Origin: Solwaraspora sp. WMMA2065
GTDB taxonomy: Bacteria > Actinomycetota > Actinomycetes > Mycobacteriales > Micromonosporaceae
Reading direction: 5' to 3'
Length of the DNA stretch: 64,000 bases
Assembly (NCBI RefSeq): GCF_030345075.1
Contig: NZ_CP128361.1
Span: 2,666,001 to 2,730,000, forward strand
In this document: positions 43,916-52,135 of the stretch, piece by piece
How positions within the stretch are numbered: position 1 is the first letter of the stretch
How the letters are laid out: the number at the start of each line of letters is the position of its first letter
Program-made: the position numbers and the translations under genes
Notes under the pieces: generated by a model
What the model was told of the DNA's origin: nothing
The model's input: the letters and a program-made list of their open reading frames with translations, nothing else
Databases searched by the model: none

Positions 43916-44236
43916 ATGTTGATGAAACCACCGCCACCCGACCCGCATCGTCCCATCGAGACCACAACTCTGAGCGCCGTCATCGAGCGCCTTGCCTGTC
44001 GCGCAGCTAGTGAGAGCGGTGGATCCAGACTGCGTGCCTTGGCTGACATCCGAGCTGCGGTTGAGTACAACATCCTCAACGAAGTCGACACCACGACCCA
44101 TGAACACCTGCTGCACCTGCGAGGCCTACCCGTAGCACGGACCTGGCGGGAGATCGGCGATGACCTGGGCGTCTCGGCTCAAGCCGCCCATCGGAGGTAC
44201 AGACGGCGAGATTTCAACCAGGCCGAGGAGCAGTAA
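43916..44236 (+). CDS. Small helix-turn-helix protein
   Basis: A 106-residue frame ending in a helix-turn-helix typical of sigma-factor region 4 or small regulators (TWREIGDDLGVSAQAAHRRYR). The N-terminal part is Pro/Arg-rich with an AVIERLACRAASE helix. Two starts are possible (ATG 43916 or ATG 43922) and neither has a clear ribosome-binding site. It is the only rightward gene of the accessory part. It could be a small DNA-binding regulator of the element. Confidence 0.6.
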   Translation: MLMKPPPPDPHRPIETTTLSAVIERLACRAASESGGSRLRALADIRAAVEYNILNEVDTTTHEHLLHLRGLPVARTWREIGDDLGVSAQAAHRRYRRRDFNQAEEQ

Positions 44237-44435
44237 AACCGACGCAATCTCCCATCTCATATTTAGAGTGGACAAGTTTGACATAAACTTCAAATCATGA
44301 TACGAACTCGGTTGGCGTGGCGCCAGACCAACCAGCCGATCGCTATCCCGACCGCAATTGAACCGCCCTATCGAAGTCGCGCAGCCCCAAATCTGCTTAA
44401 CACCCTAGCCCCACGTTGGCCACGTCTCTCATAGG

Positions 44436-45656
44436 CTAACGCGCTAGTCCGAGTTCTGTTGCCAAATGATAGACTCCGGATGACCGCGGTCCAGCTCGGG
44501 CCATTTCGGCGACTAATGCGCGGACAGATGGCGCGTACTGCAGTTCGGCTGGCGCCGTCCGGTGCGCCTCCGTCAAGGCACGTCCGGCCGCCAGCATGTT
44601 GCCGGCCCGCAGATACGTCCGGGCTATATCCAAAAGATATGCGGCCCTATGCTCGGCCGGCAGATGCAGCCACTGCCCACCTCGTATCGTTTTCTCATGT
44701 CGGGAGAGTGCCTGACACGTCTCGCCCAGAATTGCCTGTGTCACGATTTGAGCGAGTTCGACGGCGACAGGAGTGAAACGGATTCGCTGAATCTTCTCGT
44801 CATCTTGTTTCTGTGTGGCAATCTCGGCGGCGTGCCGCAGTAGCTCCCGCACGGTGGCCGGGTCGTTGTTGTTGGCGGCAGCTAGCGCAGCTTGTAGTAG
44901 CAGACCTCCGTGCACGGAGGTCTGCTCGGCTATTTCGGGGTGCCCTGGTGGCTGCGCGATGTAGTGTGCGGCTGCGATAGACGTTGCGAGCGCTAGCCTG
45001 TTCTGGCCTAGGGCGCGTAGTGCTTGTGTGAGGCTCAGCGCTGCGGTTGCAGCTAGTAGGCGATCTTTTCCGGCGGTGATGACTGCACGGTCAGCGGCGA
45101 TCCATGCTAGGTGCGCTTCTTCGAGTTTGACCAGCACTGATGAAGCGAGTTTGTATGCCTGGACCAGCGGCTCTGTCCCCGTTTCCGGTCGCAGCGTGTG
45201 TAGCTGCTGGCTGACACTCAGGAGGTTGGGTAGAATGCGCAGAAGCTGAGGGTAGTCACCGTGCCCGTAGGTCAGCCAGGCGTGTTCTATCTGCTGCTGT
45301 ATCTCTTCCGGTTTCGGCACACGTGTGGCTTCTATCTGGCCGTTGAATGTGGCGTGACAGACTAGCGCTGCTTTTAGATTTTCTACGCCATTGACTGAAC
45401 TGCCATTGACTGAGGATGTTCCCTGCCCGTCGAGCAGTTCCGTGGGGTCGACGCGGAGCACTTCGGCGATGTGTTGGATAACTGATAACCTGTCCAGTTT
45501 CCGTACGCCCTGCTCCACCTTTTCGACCCAGCTTTTTGACTTGCCGATGCGGTCGGCGAGGACTTGTTGTGTCATTCTGCTTCGCATCCGCCATTGGGCT
45601 ACTCGGCGTCCGATCGGTATAGGCGTCGCAGCCTTCCCTTGCTCGGTCGTTGTCAC
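44436..45656 (-). CDS. XRE/TPR regulator, element-borne homologue of the chromosomal one
   Basis: A 406-residue regulator with the same architecture as the gene at 3278-4519: an XRE helix-turn-helix (TQQVLADRIGKSKSWVEKVE) and a TPR-like C-terminal solenoid ending ATELGLAR. Corresponding blocks include GRRVAQW against GRRVAYW and HRAAYLLDIARTYL against AHHLLDIARGYA. GTG 45656 matches the N-terminal length of the chromosomal paralogue; an upstream ATG at 45812 would add 52 residues of low-complexity sequence and is a possible alternative. It lies upstream of the small conserved gene at 45950. Confidence 0.85.
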   Translation of the reverse strand: MTTTEQGKAATPIPIGRRVAQWRMRSRMTQQVLADRIGKSKSWVEKVEQGVRKLDRLSVIQHIAEVLRVDPTELLDGQGTSSVNGSSVNGVENLKAALVCHATFNGQIEATRVPKPEEIQQQIEHAWLTYGHGDYPQLLRILPNLLSVSQQLHTLRPETGTEPLVQAYKLASSVLVKLEEAHLAWIAADRAVITAGKDRLLAATAALSLTQALRALGQNRLALATSIAAAHYIAQPPGHPEIAEQTSVHGGLLLQAALAAANNNDPATVRELLRHAAEIATQKQDDEKIQRIRFTPVAVELAQIVTQAILGETCQALSRHEKTIRGGQWLHLPAEHRAAYLLDIARTYLRAGNMLAAGRALTEAHRTAPAELQYAPSVRALVAEMARAGPRSSGVYHLATELGLAR

Positions 45657-45949
45657 GGCAGGGGCTGGCGATCCGTGTTGCCGCTTCGCTGTTCGGCCTG
45701 CTCGTTCCGGTTGGCCGGTCGCGGGTTGGCCGGCGGGCTTCCGCTGGCAGGGTGGTCGCGTTCCTGCGCGGGGTGCACGACGTCGATTGCCAGGTGTGGA
45801 CGTTGGAACCATTTCCCGAGCACGATTCCTCCGTGGAGATTGAGCGGTTGTTGTCGCCCTTGCTGGGAGCCGTGACGTGCTGCGGTGAACCTTCGAATGT
45901 TTGACCCGGTTGACCGGTCCGGCTCGGAAACGTTTGAGTACCGTTCGCT

Positions 45950-46234
45950 TTACGGGTGGGTCCAGCGTACGAATCGTTGGTTGAGGTCTTCGGGGTCGGT
46001 GATGGCGTTGGGGTCGAGTTTGGTGAAGTCTCGGGTGGCTTGGTGGAGCATGACGCCCATGTAGGTGGGTAGTGCGGCTGGGTTGGTGCGGAATTGGTTG
46101 ATGAGGTCGATTCGGGCTTGTCCGCATGGCCAGGGGTGGGCGCAGGTGCGGCAGAGCCAGAGTGGTCGTAGTGGTGTGTGTGTTCTATGCGCTTGGCGGT
46201 TGTGGACGGGTGATTGGTTCGGTGGTGTTGTCAC
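45950..46234 (-). CDS. Conserved small protein (LWLCRTCAHPWPCG type)
   Basis: A 94-residue protein. LWLCRTCAHPWPCGQARIDL resembles a recurrent actinomycete small protein accompanying XRE/TPR regulators, with paired cysteines (CxxC...C) that may coordinate a metal. GTG 46234 is the start. It precedes the XRE/TPR gene at 44436 on the same strand, so the two probably form a regulator and target pair. The function of the family is unknown. Confidence 0.7.
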   Translation of the reverse strand: MTTPPNQSPVHNRQAHRTHTPLRPLWLCRTCAHPWPCGQARIDLINQFRTNPAALPTYMGVMLHQATRDFTKLDPNAITDPEDLNQRFVRWTHP

Positions 46235-46277
46235 GAGTTCAAGGGTGTCGGTGTGACTAGCCCCTTGTCAATATGCC

Positions 46278-46322
46278 AGTAGCAGTTTGCCAAGTGGCGG
46301 TTTGACTAGTTGGCGTTTGAAT
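46278..46322 (+). promoter_or_regulatory. Three contiguous 15-bp imperfect repeats upstream of an HTH gene
   Basis: AGTAGCAGTTTGCCA, AGTGGCGGTTTGACT and AGTTGGCGTTTGAAT lie head to tail at 46278-46322, twelve bases before the ATG of the HTH gene at 46334. The spacing and position suggest an operator bound cooperatively, possibly by the HTH protein or by the divergent regulator. Confidence 0.6.
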
Positions 46323-46333
46323 AGTGTGCGGGC

Positions 46334-46534
46334 ATGGGTCGCCACCTGTACGGGCCGCAGGAGCTGCAAGAGCGGCTCCGGGTGTCCCGTCAGCGGGTAC
46401 AGCAGCTCATCCGACGTCCGGATTTCCCGGAGCCGTATGACCGTCTGGCTATGGGTTCTGTGTGGCGGATCGCGGACGTGGAAGCGTGGATCAAGAAGTT
46501 CCGGCCGCATCTGGATGAGCCGGACGAGGACTAG
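46334..46534 (+). CDS. Small excisionase/MerR-like helix-turn-helix protein
   Basis: A 66-residue protein consisting of one winged HTH: YGPQELQERLRVSRQRVQQL forms the DNA-reading helices, and RPDFPEPYDRLAMGSVWRIADVEAWIKKF is the wing typical of AlpA/excisionase-like proteins. It may be an auxiliary recombination directionality factor or a regulator of the divergent kinase operon. The array of 15-bp repeats just upstream suggests autoregulation. It is divergent from the small conserved gene and convergent with the kinase gene. Confidence 0.85.
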   Translation: MGRHLYGPQELQERLRVSRQRVQQLIRRPDFPEPYDRLAMGSVWRIADVEAWIKKFRPHLDEPDED

Positions 46535-47080
46535 CTAACCCGTTCTGGTGTCCGTGAGTCCGCCGGTGGCGTGGTGGATGGTGTGGGCTGCCTCCTGCGG
46601 GTCGGTGGTGGCGGTGTCGATGGTCAGGTCCGCGTCGACGGGCGGTGTCTGGTCCCACGCCGTCAGGCGGTCGGCGGTGTCTCCGGTGGCGCGTTTCCGG
46701 ATGCGGTGTGCGGCGATGTCGCGGGGGCACCACAGGTAGACGACCAGCCACCGGGCCGTTGGGATGGCGTCGGTGACGGCGTGGATGCCGTCGGGTTGGC
46801 CCAGGTGCAGAACGGGGACGCCGGTGGTGAGCGCCTGGTCCAGGCCGTGACGGTCGATGACGTAGGTGGCCCCGTACCGCTGGTTGCGCCAGATGATGCC
46901 GCCGGCCGCTTCTAGGGCGTCAAGGTGGTCGGGGGTGGTCATGCGGTAGCCGCTGGTCCGTCCCCTGCCGGTTTTGAGTCTGGCGAACAGGTGGTAGGCG
47001 GGGTCGATGGCGGTAAGCCGTTCGGTGACGGTGTCTTTGCCGGCCGCTGGTGGGCCGTAGAGGATGACGCCCCGTTTCAT
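46535..47080 (-). CDS. Small P-loop kinase (guanylate-kinase-like)
   Basis: A 181-residue P-loop kinase-like protein: Walker A YGPPAAGKDTVTERL near residue 8, a SGYRMTTPDHLDALEAAGG segment and the YLWCPRDIAAHRIRKRATGD lid/base region that resembles nucleotide monophosphate kinases. Its ATG overlaps by 4 bp the stop of the GntR-kinase fusion (ATGA, 47077-47080), so both are co-translated. A substrate cannot be assigned. It may modify a small molecule sensed by the regulator, or be a remnant of a stress or anti-phage function. Confidence 0.82.
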   Translation of the reverse strand: MKRGVILYGPPAAGKDTVTERLTAIDPAYHLFARLKTGRGRTSGYRMTTPDHLDALEAAGGIIWRNQRYGATYVIDRHGLDQALTTGVPVLHLGQPDGIHAVTDAIPTARWLVVYLWCPRDIAAHRIRKRATGDTADRLTAWDQTPPVDADLTIDTATTDPQEAAHTIHHATGGLTDTRTG

Positions 47081-47937
47081 GCGGTTGCCGCCGGCGCGGC
47101 GAGGATCGCGGACAGCAGGTCTTTGGCCTGCTTCTGCAGGGGGACGCTGGACGCGCAGTTGTCGATGACGGTGTGGGGTGCGGCCGGGCGCATGTCGAAG
47201 TTGACGGTGTCGAGGTAGGCGGGCCAGTTGGCGAGTTTGGCGGCGTCGCGGGCCGCGCCCCGGTGGCGGATGTAGGTGTGCATAGTGTCGGCGTCGCAGT
47301 ACACCCACACGAACAAGGTTTGGGCGTTCATGGCGGTGTGGCTGGCCTGGATGCGGTCGACCCATGCCGTGTCGGTGAACTCGCGGATGAACGGGGCGGT
47401 GACGATGGCGCTGTTGCCGCAGGCGACGTTCTCATGGGCTACCGCGATGAGGGATTCGTACTCGCGTGGCCGGACCTTGGTGAAGTAGTCGTCTGACTCG
47501 CGGTCGTGGGGTGACAGGCCGAGGAGTTCCAACGCGGCTTCGACGACGGGGCGGGTGATGGTGTCCTTGTCGAGCATGGGCCAGCCGGTTTCCCTGGCGA
47601 GGATGCGCCCGAGTTCGGTCTTCCCGCTGCCGGCGTAGCCGCCGATCATCACGACCCGTGGGGTGCGGAGGCGGATGTCACCGCCGCGTGTCTGGTTGGG
47701 GGCGTTGACGATCCGCTTCGATCGGGACTTGCTGACGATGAGTCCTTCGTCGCCGAGGATCTTCATCGCTTCGGAGATCGTGAAGACGCTGACGTCCCAG
47801 CGTTCGGCGAGTTCGCGGGTGGACGGCAGGGTGTCACCGTCGCGGAGGACGCCTGCTTCGATCTCGTTGCGCAGGTTCCGGGCCACCTGTTGGTGCAGGG
47901 AGTCTGGTCGGCTGAGTCGGGGCTGAGGGGATGTCAT
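47077..47937 (-). CDS. GntR helix-turn-helix fused to P-loop kinase
   Basis: A 286-residue fusion. Residues about 10-80 are a GntR winged helix (LRDGDTLPSTRELAERWDVS), and the remaining part is a P-loop kinase-like domain with Walker A MIGGYAGSGKTELGRILA near residues 96-113 and DADTMHTYIRHRG near 215. It lacks UTRA or FadR effector domains, so the kinase fold may act as the sensor. It is divergent from the spread and transfer operon across a 231-bp control region, the place of the KorSA-type repressor in AICEs. The start ATG 47937 and the divergent layout fit. Confidence 0.86.
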   Translation of the reverse strand: MTSPQPRLSRPDSLHQQVARNLRNEIEAGVLRDGDTLPSTRELAERWDVSVFTISEAMKILGDEGLIVSKSRSKRIVNAPNQTRGGDIRLRTPRVVMIGGYAGSGKTELGRILARETGWPMLDKDTITRPVVEAALELLGLSPHDRESDDYFTKVRPREYESLIAVAHENVACGNSAIVTAPFIREFTDTAWVDRIQASHTAMNAQTLFVWVYCDADTMHTYIRHRGAARDAAKLANWPAYLDTVNFDMRPAAPHTVIDNCASSVPLQKQAKDLLSAILAAPAATA

Positions 47938-47994
47938 GGGGTCCTCTCGCGTCGGGCGTCTGTCCGCGTCTGTCCAGGGAAGCCTACCAGTTGC

Positions 47995-48087
47995 CTAACA
48001 GATGGTATGCCTATCGCCGCAGGTCAGGGGCCAAGTTTGATCTTCATCCGCCCCTAACAGTTGACCTGGCTTCATATCAGTTGTTAG
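47995..48087. promoter_or_regulatory. Divergent control region with CTAACA half-sites
   Basis: CTAACAG at 47995-48001 and 48054-48060 and the inverse TGTTAG at 48082-48087 flank a plausible TTGACC (48061-48066) and TAGCTT (48085-48090) pair, 18 bp apart, facing the transfer operon. The sites are candidate operators of the GntR-kinase protein. Confidence 0.45.
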
Positions 48088-48168
48088 CTTCATGTCGCTG
48101 GTCACGCCGACCGGCCAGGCCGAACAGGTCTGTAGAGGTCACCGCTGTGTCTTGTGGAGGAACGCGAC

Positions 48169-48432
48169 ATGCAGGCACCCCCTGTCCCGGACCCGACCGA
48201 GGTCGGTCCCACCGCCGCCGATCTGGTGGCGATCGAACGTGAGTGGCCGTTGATTGAGGCCGAGTTGGCGTTGCTGGACGCGGAGATCACCGCCCTGTAC
48301 GCCGATGGCGGTCCGTCGCTGCTTGACCGTCGTCGGGTGCGGCGGGCTGAGCAGCGGGTGATGCGGGAAGCCGCCGCCCTGGGCGACGTCCAGGCCGTGA
48401 CCGCGCTGCGGGTACGCAAGGCGGTGGCCTGA
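48169..48432 (+). CDS. DUF6284-family small protein, first gene of the transfer operon
   Basis: An 87-residue helical protein matching DUF6284 (ADLVAIEREWPLIEAELALL, then RRVRRAEQRVMREAAALGD), a family typical of actinomycete AICEs. The ATG at 48169 has GGAGG about 8 bases upstream. Its TGA overlaps the start of the next gene (TGATG), so it is translationally coupled. Function is unknown; the location at the head of the transfer operon suggests a regulatory or structural accessory of transfer. Confidence 0.85.
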   Translation: MQAPPVPDPTEVGPTAADLVAIEREWPLIEAELALLDAEITALYADGGPSLLDRRRVRRAEQRVMREAAALGDVQAVTALRVRKAVA

Positions 48433-49358
48433 TGACGACGCCCGCGAGCATGTACCCCCGCCCGGTGCAGGAGCTGTTGCCCGCTGCCCGTGCGATCGCC
48501 GTCCGCCTGGGTGAGGTTCCGTCGCGGAACCTGCTGATGAGGGAACTGCGGGTGGGTTCGCCGAAGGCGACCGCCCTACGGGAAGCCCTGAACCAGGAAC
48601 AGCAGGATCAGGACGGGGGTCAGGTTGAGCCCGCCGGTGGGCACCGGGGGTTGCACCTGGTCCGCGACACCACCACCGACCGGCCTGCCGAGGTTGACGC
48701 CCCGGCCCCGGTCGACGCGTCGCCGGAGCCGTCGCCGGTGTCGGCGGATGTGTCGGCGGACCCGGTGCCGGTCGCCCCTGCTGACGAGTCGTCGGCCGGG
48801 TCCGGTGCGGACCAGCCGTCGCCGGTCGCCGAGGACACCGCGCAGCCGTTGTCGCCGGTGGCGGTGGACGGACACCCAGACACGAAGATCACGACCAGCG
48901 TGCCCCGGCAGGTCCGGTCGCCGGTGCGGTCGTGGGTGCTGCTGTTGCTGGCCGCTCCCGCGTTCGTGGCGATCTGGTCCGGCTGGGTCGGCCTGGGTGA
49001 GCTGACCGGGTTCGGTGTGGTGCACCCGCTACCGGGCATCTGGGATTCCCTCGCGGTGAACACGGCGATCACGTTGCCGATCGGCGTCGAAGCCTACGCC
49101 GCCTACGCGCTGCGGGCGTGGCTCGCACCCGACGGGGTTCCGCCACGGGCACGGCGGTTCGCGGCCTGGTCCGCGATCGGCTCGCTCGTTCTGGGTGCGG
49201 CCGGGCAGGTGGCGTATCACCTGATGGAGTCCGCCGGCATCACCGCCGCCCCGTGGTGGATCACGACCGTCGTCGCCTGTCTGCCGGTGGCTGTGCTCGG
49301 TATGGGCGCCGCTCTGGCTCACCTGCTGCACACCGACCGCCAGCAGCGGGAGCCGTGA
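48432..49358 (+). CDS. Spread-type membrane protein with N-terminal winged helix-like region
   Basis: A 308-residue protein. The N-terminal about 55 residues resemble a DNA-binding or replication-linked winged helix (ARAIAVRLGEVPSRNLLMRE). A 100-residue Pro/Ser/Asp-rich linker follows, then four hydrophobic segments from about 165 (WVLLLLAAPAFVAIWSGWVG, AITLPIGVEAYAAYALRAWL, AAWSAIGSLVLGAAGQVAYH, WWITTVVACLPVAVLGMGAA). This pattern resembles DUF2637/SpdB-like proteins that promote intramycelial spread of AICEs. It is between DUF6284 and a small cysteine protein. Confidence 0.8.
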   Translation: MTTPASMYPRPVQELLPAARAIAVRLGEVPSRNLLMRELRVGSPKATALREALNQEQQDQDGGQVEPAGGHRGLHLVRDTTTDRPAEVDAPAPVDASPEPSPVSADVSADPVPVAPADESSAGSGADQPSPVAEDTAQPLSPVAVDGHPDTKITTSVPRQVRSPVRSWVLLLLAAPAFVAIWSGWVGLGELTGFGVVHPLPGIWDSLAVNTAITLPIGVEAYAAYALRAWLAPDGVPPRARRFAAWSAIGSLVLGAAGQVAYHLMESAGITAAPWWITTVVACLPVAVLGMGAALAHLLHTDRQQREP

Positions 49359-49450
49359 CTTTGCCCGGCGGCGCGGCCCATGGCCTAGGAACCTTCGCCG
49401 CGCCGCCGGCCCCTCGACCCTCAGCAATCGCTTCGGGAAGGACTCTCATC

Positions 49451-49693
49451 GTGGCATCCACGGCGTCACCGGACGAGTTGCCGTCAACGGAAATCGTGTC
49501 GCGTATCCAGCACACCCCGGCCGGCGCGAAGGCGTGGGTGGAGCGTGACGGGCGCGGCCGGCTGTTCGTCCGCTGCCAGGGCTGCACCCTCTACCGCCAG
49601 GTCGACGGCATGGCTCCCGCCCTGGCCGCGCTGGTCAACCACCTACCCGCCTGCCCCGCCGACGCGACCGACGTCGACACCGGTCCGGCCTGA
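49451..49693 (+). CDS. Small hypothetical protein of the transfer operon
   Basis: An 80-residue protein not recognised by family: MASTASPDELPSTEIVSRIQ, then VRCQGCTLYRQVDGM with one CxxC and a C-terminal CPADATDVDTGPA. GTG 49451 has a GAAGGA sequence about 9 bases upstream. An additional CxxC or zinc site could form with the terminal cysteine. It lies between the spread-type gene and traB; function unknown. Confidence 0.65.
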   Translation: MASTASPDELPSTEIVSRIQHTPAGAKAWVERDGRGRLFVRCQGCTLYRQVDGMAPALAALVNHLPACPADATDVDTGPA

Positions 49694-49795
49694 CCTGTCG
49701 AGCGACCGGGCGCGGCTACGGCTGCGCGGGCCGCGCCCGGTCCCTTCCCCCGGCTTTCCCCCTTGGTTCTGGACTTTCTGTTGGAGGCAATCCCC

Positions 49796-51994
49796 ATGCC
49801 CACCCCTGACGACGGTTACGACTGGCAGGCAGCGGAAGCCGACCTCACCACCGACGGCAGTGCGGATGTGGTCGACCTGACTGCCCGCCGCCGCAAGACC
49901 AACCCGGCCGGGTCGTTCGCGGTCGACATCGACGACGAGAGCGACGACCGCGACGACGACGCCCCGGTCCCGGTCAACCCACCCGCAACCCCCGCTGGTG
50001 GCAGGTCCCGGCTGGCTGCTGTGGTGGGTGCGGAGCGTCGGCCGATCATCCCCGCCTGGCTACGCTCCCGCTCGGAGCTGCGGAACGTGGTGCGGTGGAC
50101 GGCAGGCCACTACACGCACGTCAGCATGTATCACCTGTCCCGGTCGCCGAAGTACGCGGCACGGTTGGCGTGGCGTGCCCCGTTCGGTGTGGCCCGGCTG
50201 CTGGGCCACACGGTGCGGTGGGTGACCGACGCCGAGGGTATCCCCGTGCGCCTGGCCGTCGTGCGGCAGGAGAACGCCGAACTCTATTTGAAGCTGTCGC
50301 GGCAGCGTGACGTGCGGGTCCGGTGGCGCGGCCTGGTCCTGACCGCGATCCTGTTGCTCGGCGTGCCGACCGTGCTCACGTTGATGGCCCTGGCGGGGTC
50401 GTGGCAGCGGTGGGCGATCCTCGCCGGTGTCGTGGCTCTGTTCGGTGTGGCGGGTACGCCGAAGGACAAGCCGCTGTTGGACGTCGCGGCTGTCAGTCCG
50501 CGTGTGCGGAAGCTGTCCGCCGATGTGGTCACCCGCGCCTTCCTGGCCGCCGGGTTGTGCAAGCCGGACGACCTGATCACCTTCCCCGCCCCGATCATGC
50601 GCGACGGACCCGGCTGGCGTGCCGTGATCGATCTGCCGTACTGGACGAACGCTGACAAGGCGATCAAGAAGCGTGACCAGCTTGCCGCCGGCCTCGACCT
50701 CGATGAGGTGCAGGTGTGGCCGGAGCGGGTACGCGGCACCGCCGGTTCGGCCCGCCGGCTGGCGTTGTGGGTCGCTGATGAGGACCCGTACGCCAAGGGG
50801 TCCGGCGCGTGGCCGCTCATCGGCAAGGGCAGCGTGAACATCTTCGCGCCGTTCCCGTTTGGGCAGGATCAGCGCGGACGCCCGGTGCCGCTGCTGCTCA
50901 TGTTCACGTCCCTGCTCGTCGGTGCGATCCCGCGTATGGGGAAGACGTTCGCCGCACGGCTCCCGGTGCTCGCGGCGGCGTTGGATCCGATCGTTGAGCT
51001 GCACATCTATGACGGCAAGGGCGGTCAGGACTGGCGACCGTTCGAACGGATCGCCCACCGTACCGGCTACGGCGTCCGCGACGAGGTCGTTCAAGCGCTG
51101 GTCGACGACCTTCGCGGCCTGGTCGCCGACATGAACCGCCGCTACGACACCATCGCCACCCTGCCCGCCGACCTGTGCCCCGAATCCAAGGTCACCCGGC
51201 AGATCGCCGAGAAGCGGTCGCTGAAGTTGTGGCCGATCCTCGTGGCGGTTGACGAGTTTCAGCGCTACTCCGCCCATCCCGTGCACGGCGACGAGATCGT
51301 GTCGCTGCTGACCGAACTGTGCAAGGTCGGCCCGTCGGTCGGCATCATGATCCTGCTCGCCACGCAGAAGCCGGACGGCAAAGCGGTCCCGACCGACCTG
51401 CGCGACAACATCGGCACCCGCTTCGCGCTGAAAACCATGACGTGGCAGTCCTCGGAAGCCGTCCTCGGTGCCGGGTCGTACACGGCCGGGTATGACTCGT
51501 CGCGCTTCCAACGCGGACACAAGGGCGTCGGCATCCTGCTCGGTGCGGACGACTCCGGCTCGGTCGACGAGGCCGTGACCGTGCGGACGAACCTCGCCGA
51601 AATGGCCGACGTCGAAAAAGTCATCAACCGTGCCCGTGAGCTGCGGGAGCGGGCCGGCACCCTCACCGGCCACGCCATCGGCCAGGCACCCGAGACGGTG
51701 GCCCGTGCCGGGGACACGTTGTTGGACGACATCCTCACCGTCGTCCCCAAGGGTGAGGCGAAGGTGTGGTCAGAGACCGTCGTCGCCCGACTCGCCGAAC
51801 TGCGCCCCGAGGTCTACGGCGGGTGGGAGACGGGGAACCTCGCCCCGGCGCTCAAGCCGCACGGGGTCACGGTCGGCCGGCAGGTGTGGGGCACCGACCC
51901 GGTCACCGGGGAACGCGCCAACCGCAAGGGCATCCTGCGCGACGACATCACCACCGCTGTAACCAAGCGTGACCAACGCCGGAAGGCGGGATAG
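49796..51994 (+). CDS. TraB-type FtsK/SpoIIIE conjugal translocase
   Basis: A 732-residue DNA translocase. The N-terminal 90 residues are acidic and disordered. A membrane region follows (TAILLLGVPTVLTLMALAGSW and AILAGVVALFGVAGT). The FtsK-like motor domain has Walker A GAIPRMGKT (376-384), Walker B PILVAVDEFQ (D486, E487) and the ILLATQKPDG block. The C-terminal winged-helix-like domain (about 640-732) is expected to bind the clt DNA. TraB proteins alone transfer double-stranded DNA in AICEs. ATG 49796 follows GGAGG at 8 bases. Confidence 0.94.
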   Translation: MPTPDDGYDWQAAEADLTTDGSADVVDLTARRRKTNPAGSFAVDIDDESDDRDDDAPVPVNPPATPAGGRSRLAAVVGAERRPIIPAWLRSRSELRNVVRWTAGHYTHVSMYHLSRSPKYAARLAWRAPFGVARLLGHTVRWVTDAEGIPVRLAVVRQENAELYLKLSRQRDVRVRWRGLVLTAILLLGVPTVLTLMALAGSWQRWAILAGVVALFGVAGTPKDKPLLDVAAVSPRVRKLSADVVTRAFLAAGLCKPDDLITFPAPIMRDGPGWRAVIDLPYWTNADKAIKKRDQLAAGLDLDEVQVWPERVRGTAGSARRLALWVADEDPYAKGSGAWPLIGKGSVNIFAPFPFGQDQRGRPVPLLLMFTSLLVGAIPRMGKTFAARLPVLAAALDPIVELHIYDGKGGQDWRPFERIAHRTGYGVRDEVVQALVDDLRGLVADMNRRYDTIATLPADLCPESKVTRQIAEKRSLKLWPILVAVDEFQRYSAHPVHGDEIVSLLTELCKVGPSVGIMILLATQKPDGKAVPTDLRDNIGTRFALKTMTWQSSEAVLGAGSYTAGYDSSRFQRGHKGVGILLGADDSGSVDEAVTVRTNLAEMADVEKVINRARELRERAGTLTGHAIGQAPETVARAGDTLLDDILTVVPKGEAKVWSETVVARLAELRPEVYGGWETGNLAPALKPHGVTVGRQVWGTDPVTGERANRKGILRDDITTAVTKRDQRRKAG

Positions 51995-52005
51995 CCGCTC
52001 GCGGG

Positions 52006-52093
52006 CCGCTAGGTCTAGCCCCATCACCCGCTAGACCTAGCGGCACCGCTAGCCCTCGAAACAAACCCCTGCCAGGACGCTAGCCGCCTAGCG
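52006..52093. repeat. CTAG-rich inverted and direct repeats, candidate clt
   Basis: A perfect 14-bp inverted repeat (52006-52019 and 52030-52043, loop of ten bases) and multiple copies of CGCTAG (52007, 52029, 52047 and 52078) and CTAGCG (52037, 52088) in 90 bp immediately after traB. CTAG is rare in such genomes. TraB proteins recognise 8-bp repeats in the clt locus, so this is a candidate. It may also terminate traB transcription. Confidence 0.55.
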
Positions 52094-52135
52094 CCCCTAC
52101 CCCCGCACGCCCGAAACCGCCCGTGGAGGCACCCC

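Noticed and set aside
43835-44116. Minus-strand frame opposite the small HTH gene
   Set aside because: The plus-strand frame has a clear helix-turn-helix; the minus-strand one has none and no ribosome-binding site.
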